Shown here: positions 59,793-64,000 of the stretch, piece after piece
How positions within the stretch are numbered: the stretch's first letter is position 1
Layout: every line of letters begins with the position of its first letter
Source: an uncultured Roseibium sp.
GTDB lineage: Bacteria > Pseudomonadota > Alphaproteobacteria > Rhizobiales > Stappiaceae
Assembly: GCF_947494555.1 (NCBI RefSeq)
Contig: NZ_CANLVF010000005.1
Span: 248,001 to 312,000, forward strand
Direction: 5' to 3'
DNA: 64,000 nucleotides
Translations under genes and position numbers: made by a program
Notes under the pieces: model-generated
What the model was told of the DNA's origin: nothing
Databases searched by the model: none
The model's input: the letters and a program-made list of their open reading frames with translations, nothing else

Positions 59793-61445
59793 ATGAAAAA
59801 TCTTAAGCTAATAATAGCGTCTACTGTGCTCGCATTCGGTATCAATCCAACCACTCCCGGGTTTGCCGAACCATCCTCAATGTTCATTCTTGATGCTTCC
59901 GGTTCTATGTGGGGCCGCCTCGAAGACGGAAGATCCAAGATAACCGTGGCCCGCGAAGTGCTTAGCGGCCTGACATCCAAGTTGCCTGCGTCCCTCAATG
60001 CCGGCCTGATCGCTTACGGTCACCGGAGAAAAGGCGACTGCTCGGACATTGAACTGGTCCATCCCATCGCTCCTGCCGGGGGCGCTGCAATCGGGGCCAA
60101 AGTCGGTTCTCTGTCTCCACGCGGAAAAACACCCATTACGGAGGCCCTTCGCCTGGCGGCGGAGAAACTGACCGGAAAAGAAGACGACAGAACAATCGTG
60201 TTGGTGTCGGACGGTATTGAGACTTGCAGCGGCGATCCCTGCGCCCTTGCGGAAGCCCTGAAAAACTCCGACGCGGGTCTCAAGATCCACGTCGTTGGTT
60301 ACGGTGTCGACGCAGATGCGCAAAAGCAGCTGCAATGTGTTGCCGAAAAAGGCGGCGGCGCCTATTTCGAAGCCAACGACACCTCAGGGCTGTCCGGTGC
60401 GCTCACACAGGTCACCGAAAGCATCGCCAAACAAGAAGAAATCGTCGTCGAGGCACCCGCGGTCGAGGAAACCGCGAGCACTGTTCAGATACAGATTGCC
60501 GGACCCGGCACCATCAAGCTGAAGCTCGCGGATTGGGTGCAGATGCCCAAATACTGGAAAATCACAAATCCGGAAACGGCAGACGAAGTCGCAAAGGTCA
60601 CCGAGGACAGCGTGACCACGATGCCAGGCGCTTATCAGCTCGTTTGGCGGCATCTTGAACATGGCGCGCAGGAAGTGACCCTGCCGGAAGTTGTGTCCGT
60701 TGCGCCGGGTCAGACAACCGAGGTCGCGATCGACACGGGTCTGAAGCTTGTTCCTCCTACAGGCACAGGCAAACCCTACTACTGGCAACTGCTCAGCAAT
60801 GACACCGATCTCGAACATGGTTTCCGCAAACGCGAGCCTGCCGCATGGTACTGGGTCTGGGATGCCGTACCGGTCCCTGCCGGGGACTACACGCTGATCG
60901 TCCGCCAGAGCGAACACGACCACTCGGAGGTAAACCTGGGCAAGGTCTCGCTGGAAAAAGGAAAACTCACCGAAGTTCCGCTTGATCAGGGGCTGAACCT
61001 GGCCTGGAACGACGACTGGGACCAGATCTACTATCTCAAAATTACGGATGCAGCGGGCGTGGAAACGAAGTTCGACAGCCGTGGCCCCGTGTTCCTGGCA
61101 CCCGGAACATACAAGGTCGCACTCAGGCTTTCAGAGCACAATCACTCAGAGGCCGAGTTTGGAACGATCACTGTACCGGAGCAGGGTTTTGTAGACGCCA
61201 AGCTCACCTCCGGTATCAAGTTCGAGACCGAGATCCCGGGTGAAATCAAGGTCACAGCCAAAAACCTTGATAACGGACAGGAAGCGCAGATCAGCTGGAG
61301 CGCGTCCTCCAGCAACCCCTGGCCGCCGATGCCGCTAGGGCCGGGCCGTTATCAAGTCGACATGCAGATCAAAGGCTCCGCGCCGATGACGATCGTTCCA
61401 GAGGTCACGATCCAGGCGGGACAATTCATCACCGCGAAGATGTGA
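59793..61445 (+). CDS. Secreted VWA-domain protein with beta-sandwich repeats
   Basis: A 550-residue periplasmic or surface protein with a signal peptide (about residues 1-26). Residues 28-205 form a von Willebrand factor A domain with an intact metal site: DASGSMWG, then the conserved Thr in GKTPITEAL and SDGIETCSGDPC. The remaining part has about three similar beta domains with recurring LV/ALRQ/RLSEH(D/N)HSE blocks. Metal-dependent protein-protein contact is the expected role. It is a single gene with its own terminator and follows gcrA by 250 A/T-rich bases. Confidence 0.88.
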   Translation: MKNLKLIIASTVLAFGINPTTPGFAEPSSMFILDASGSMWGRLEDGRSKITVAREVLSGLTSKLPASLNAGLIAYGHRRKGDCSDIELVHPIAPAGGAAIGAKVGSLSPRGKTPITEALRLAAEKLTGKEDDRTIVLVSDGIETCSGDPCALAEALKNSDAGLKIHVVGYGVDADAQKQLQCVAEKGGGAYFEANDTSGLSGALTQVTESIAKQEEIVVEAPAVEETASTVQIQIAGPGTIKLKLADWVQMPKYWKITNPETADEVAKVTEDSVTTMPGAYQLVWRHLEHGAQEVTLPEVVSVAPGQTTEVAIDTGLKLVPPTGTGKPYYWQLLSNDTDLEHGFRKREPAAWYWVWDAVPVPAGDYTLIVRQSEHDHSEVNLGKVSLEKGKLTEVPLDQGLNLAWNDDWDQIYYLKITDAAGVETKFDSRGPVFLAPGTYKVALRLSEHNHSEAEFGTITVPEQGFVDAKLTSGIKFETEIPGEIKVTAKNLDNGQEAQISWSASSSNPWPPMPLGPGRYQVDMQIKGSAPMTIVPEVTIQAGQFITAKM

Positions 61446-61459
61446 GTTCCACAGCAAAA

Positions 61460-61489
61460 AAATACCCGCCCAACCGGGCGGGTATTTTT
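61460..61489. terminator. Bidirectional terminator between the VWA gene and phoB
   Basis: AAATACCCGCCC-AACC-GGGCGGGTATTT is a perfect twelve-pair stem with A-runs and T-runs on either side, between two converging genes. Confidence 0.92.
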
Positions 61490-61523
61490 GTGGTCTTATG
61501 CCGCTGACTTCCAGCAGACAGCT

Positions 61524-62222
61524 TTAGCTGGCGATCGAAAACTGGTCGTTGAAGGCGTAGCCTGCGCCACGTACAGTCCGGATCGGATCCTTTGCCTTGC
61601 CCTTGTTGAGCGCCTTGCGCAGTCTGCCTACGTGGACATCGACAGTGCGTTCGTCGACATAAACGTCATGACCCCAGACACCATCCAGAAGCTGTTCGCG
61701 CGAAAACACGCGGCCGGGTGATGTCATCAGAAATTCAAGAAGACGGAACTCGGTCGGCCCCAGGTGAATTTCCTTGGTGTTGCGACGAACGCGGTGGGTT
61801 TCACGGTCGAGTTCAATGTCACCGGACCGGAGCATCGTGGAGACGACTTCCGGGCTGGCACGGCGCAGGATTGCGCGCACCCTGGCCATGAGCTCAGGGA
61901 CAGAAAACGGCTTTACGACATAATCGTCGGCACCGGTCGACAGACCGCGAATACGCTCCGCCTCCTCGCCCCGCGCCGTGAGCATTATGATCGGCAGGCG
62001 TTCGGTGTCTTCCCGGGCACGCAAACGCCGGCACAGCTCAATTCCGGAGAGCCCTGGGAGCATCCAGTCCAGCAAAAGCAGATCGGGCAGACTTTCCCGC
62101 AAACGAATTTCCGCTTCGTCTCCGCGGATACAGGATTCAACCTGGTATCCTTCCGCTTCCAAATTGTATCTTAACAGAAGGCTGAGCGGTTCTTCGTCTT
62201 CAACGATGAGCACCTTCGGCAT
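61524..62222 (-). CDS. phoB: Phosphate regulon response regulator
   Basis: A 232-residue OmpR-family response regulator. The receiver domain has VEDEE, the phosphorylated aspartate in LLLLDWMLPG (Asp52) and the switch Lys in VVKPFS; the C-terminal winged helix contains RVFSREQLLDGVWGHDVYVDERTVDVHVGRLRKAL in sequence. Phospho-PhoB binds Pho boxes under phosphate limitation. It follows phoU in the pst-phoU-phoB order; no phoR is seen between them, since the sensor in this group lies at the other end of the cluster. Confidence 0.95.
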   Translation of the reverse strand: MPKVLIVEDEEPLSLLLRYNLEAEGYQVESCIRGDEAEIRLRESLPDLLLLDWMLPGLSGIELCRRLRAREDTERLPIIMLTARGEEAERIRGLSTGADDYVVKPFSVPELMARVRAILRRASPEVVSTMLRSGDIELDRETHRVRRNTKEIHLGPTEFRLLEFLMTSPGRVFSREQLLDGVWGHDVYVDERTVDVHVGRLRKALNKGKAKDPIRTVRGAGYAFNDQFSIAS

Positions 62223-62292
62223 TCGTTCACGCTCCGATATTGTCGACCGGCATCAGGGTGCCGGCCGTAAATTTCCCGCAGTCAGTCAGTGC

Positions 62293-62991
62293 TTAGCCAG
62301 CACTTGTTGTTTCATCATACTTTTCACGATCCTCGGGAAGCCGTTCGCCCGTGACCATGTAATAGACGTTCTCCGCGATATTTGTCGCGTGGTCGCCGAT
62401 GCGTTCGATGTTCTTGGCGCAAAAAAGCAGATGCACGCATTGCGTGATAACCCGCGGATCTTCCATCATGTATGTCAACAGCTCCCGGAACAGGGAGGTG
62501 TAGATGGCGTCAACTTCCGCGTCGGCTTCCTGCACGCGGCGCGCGGCTTCTGCATCGCGGCGTGTGTAGGCATCGAGAACCCGCTTCAACTGGCCGAGAG
62601 CCAATTCGCTCATGTGTTCGACACCAATCGCCAGTTTCTTGGATTGCAGACTGCTGTCGATCGCGATCGCGCGCTTGGCCACGTTCTTTGCCAGATCGCC
62701 GACACGTTCAAGATCGTTGGCAATACGGCTTGCTGCCGTGATTTCGCGAAGATCCTGCCCCATGGGCTGACGGCGTGCGATGATCTCGATGAGTTTCATC
62801 TCGACATCCTGATGGAGCGCGTCGAGACGCTCATCGTTGGCGATCGTCGATTTGGCCAGGTCCAGATCCTGCGAGACGAGTGCTGAGACGGCGTCGGCAA
62901 ATGCGCGTTCTGCGAGGCCGCCCATCTCGGCGACTTTTCCGGCCATTGCGGTCAGTTCCTCATCGTAGGCCGAAACTGTATGTTCTGACAT
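62293..62991 (-). CDS. phoU: Phosphate signalling protein PhoU
   Basis: A 232-residue all-helical protein made of two similar three-helix bundles. The metal-binding E/DxxxD motifs appear as RVGDLAKNVAKRA and RIGDHATNIAENVYY. PhoU links the Pst transporter to the PhoR-PhoB system and dampens signalling at high phosphate. It lies 31 bases after pstB and 70 ahead of phoB. Confidence 0.95.
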   Translation of the reverse strand: MSEHTVSAYDEELTAMAGKVAEMGGLAERAFADAVSALVSQDLDLAKSTIANDERLDALHQDVEMKLIEIIARRQPMGQDLREITAASRIANDLERVGDLAKNVAKRAIAIDSSLQSKKLAIGVEHMSELALGQLKRVLDAYTRRDAEAARRVQEADAEVDAIYTSLFRELLTYMMEDPRVITQCVHLLFCAKNIERIGDHATNIAENVYYMVTGERLPEDREKYDETTSAG

Positions 62992-63022
62992 CCTGTGTCC
63001 CCTTCAGATTGCGGAAATACAC

Positions 63023-63820
63023 TTAGCCGAAACGGCCAGTGATGTAATCTTGAGTGCGCTTGTCTTTCGGGTTCGTGAAAATATCCTCAGTCAGTCCCTC
63101 TTCTACCAGGATGCCAAGGTGGAAAAACGCCGTGCGCTGTGAGACGCGAGCCGCCTGCTGCATGGAGTGGGTCACGATGACGATCGTGTAGTTCTCACGA
63201 AGCTCATCGATCAGCTCCTCGACTTTCGCCGTCGCAATCGGGTCAAGTGCGGAACAAGGCTCATCCATCAGGATCACTTCAGGGCTCACGGCAATCGCGC
63301 GTGCGATGCAAAGACGCTGCTGCTGTCCGCCGGACATTCCCGTTCCAGGCTCGTCCAGCCGGTTTTTGACCTCCTCCCACAGACCCGCTTTCTGCAGGCT
63401 GGAGGACACAATGTCATCGAGCTCGGCCTTGTTGCGGGCAAGTCCATGAATGCGCGGCCCATAGGCAATATTGTCGTAGATCGACTTCGGGAACGGATTC
63501 GGCTTCTGAAACACCATCCCGACCTTTGCGCGAAGCTGCACCGGATCCACTTTGGGGTCATAGATGTCTTCGTTGTCGATCTTGATCGATCCTTCCACGC
63601 GGCAGATATCGATCGTGTCGTTCATACGGTTGATCGTGCGCAGGAAGGTGGATTTGCCGCAGCCGGACGGACCGATGAAGGACGTCACTGAACGCGGCTG
63701 GATTTCAATGTCCACATCCTTGATAGCTTGGTTATCGCCATAAAAGACCTGAACCTTGTTTGCGGATATTTTGCTCTCGGTCATTTCGTTCGCCTGTTCG
63801 ATACTCGGCATCTCGTTCAT
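63023..63820 (-). CDS. pstB: Phosphate ABC transporter ATP-binding protein
   Basis: A 265-residue ABC ATPase. Walker A is GPSGCGKST, the signature [16 protein letters not shown], Walker [14 protein letters not shown] and the switch His in [14 protein letters not shown]. It drives phosphate uptake through PstCA. The start at 63820 has AAGGATTGATG just upstream and lies 11 bases after the pstA stop. Confidence 0.96.
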   Translation of the reverse strand: MNEMPSIEQANEMTESKISANKVQVFYGDNQAIKDVDIEIQPRSVTSFIGPSGCGKSTFLRTINRMNDTIDICRVEGSIKIDNEDIYDPKVDPVQLRAKVGMVFQKPNPFPKSIYDNIAYGPRIHGLARNKAELDDIVSSSLQKAGLWEEVKNRLDEPGTGMSGGQQQRLCIARAIAVSPEVILMDEPCSALDPIATAKVEELIDELRENYTIVIVTHSMQQAARVSQRTAFFHLGILVEEGLTEDIFTNPKDKRTQDYITGRFG

Positions 63821-63831
63821 CGCATCAATCC

Positions 63832-64000
63832 TTACCAGCGGCGCTCAAACCTGCGGCGCAGGATGATCGCGATAATGTTCATCGTAAGGAGGAAGATCAG
63901 AAGTACGATAATTCCTCCCCAGGCTTTCTCGGTAAAGGCCAGATCGGACCGCGCCGCCCAGGTGTAGATCTGGGCCGGCATTGCCGAGTTTGGATCGGTG
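63832..64000 (-). CDS. pstA: Phosphate ABC transporter permease PstA (C-terminal end only)
   Basis: The last 55 codons before the TAA at 63834-63832 read [16 protein letters not shown], then [18 protein letters not shown] and a basic end RRRFERRW. This is the final loop and last membrane helix of PstA, the usual gene upstream of pstB. The rest lies beyond the window. Confidence 0.9.
   Translation of the reverse strand, partial: TDPNSAMPAQIYTWAARSDLAFTEKAWGGIIVLLIFLLTMNIIAIILRRRFERRW

Overview
The window is chromosomal DNA of an alphaproteobacterium, most probably a marine member of the Hyphomicrobiales/Stappiaceae (Roseibium/Labrenzia-like). The basis is gene content: a class I lysyl-tRNA synthetase, the cell-cycle regulator GcrA, a double-length dCTP deaminase, a SAM-II riboswitch in front of metZ, the argD-argF-hslO order, and the pstA-pstB-phoU-phoB order. 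The genus is inference; the class is well supported.

Layout. 1-8.2 kb: mixed housekeeping genes (DUF952 protein cut by the window edge, nuclease-fold membrane protein, ProC-like reductase, lysK, TerB-like protein, HTH-only LuxR protein, apaG, CDP-alcohol phosphatidyltransferase, two unknown genes, Stf0 sulfotransferase). 8.2-11 kb: metals, with a DmeF-type CDF exporter and a divergent MerR / MerT-like / MerT-like / Cys-rich cluster whose MerR-type promoter can be read directly. 11-14.9 kb: DMT exporter with LysR regulator, and epoxide hydrolase-like enzyme with WYL regulator. 15-17.2 kb: cytochrome c', cytochrome c, a short Crp/Fnr regulator and a Spy-like periplasmic protein. 17.2-20.4 kb: metZ under a SAM-II riboswitch with terminator, dcd, YigZ-like protein. 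20.4-20.95 kb holds dispersed palindromic repeats. 20.95-23.3 kb: gamma-glutamyltransferase and a bacterial voltage-gated sodium channel. A tRNA-Gly(CCC) at 23.44 kb borders an accessory region.

23.7-42 kb is a surface-glycan region, visibly more A/T-rich in places. It holds two large polytopic membrane proteins, an RmlA-like nucleotidyltransferase, a WecE-like aminotransferase, a GtrA protein, a stand-alone adenylation enzyme, a free acyl carrier protein, an SDR, a formyltransferase, a NeuD-type acyltransferase, a methyltransferase, a GT2, a beta-propeller protein, a WbqC protein, a VPLPA-CTERM-type secreted protein and an SGNH hydrolase. The genes suggest a dTDP-4-amino-4,6-dideoxysugar that is N-acylated from a carrier-bound acid (inference).

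42.2-47.6 kb: a compact operon of a winged-helix/TPR regulator, a soluble PAP2/vanadium-haloperoxidase-fold enzyme with a (Gly-Gly-Leu)10 head, and a subtilisin-fold protease without a signal peptide. I recognise no described system with this combination. 47.6-55.2 kb: ferredoxin remnant, solute-binding protein, sterol desaturase-family enzyme, small hydrolase, and an RND efflux pair. 55.3-64 kb: core genes hslO-argF-argD, gcrA, a VWA periplasmic protein, phoB, phoU, pstB and the end of pstA.
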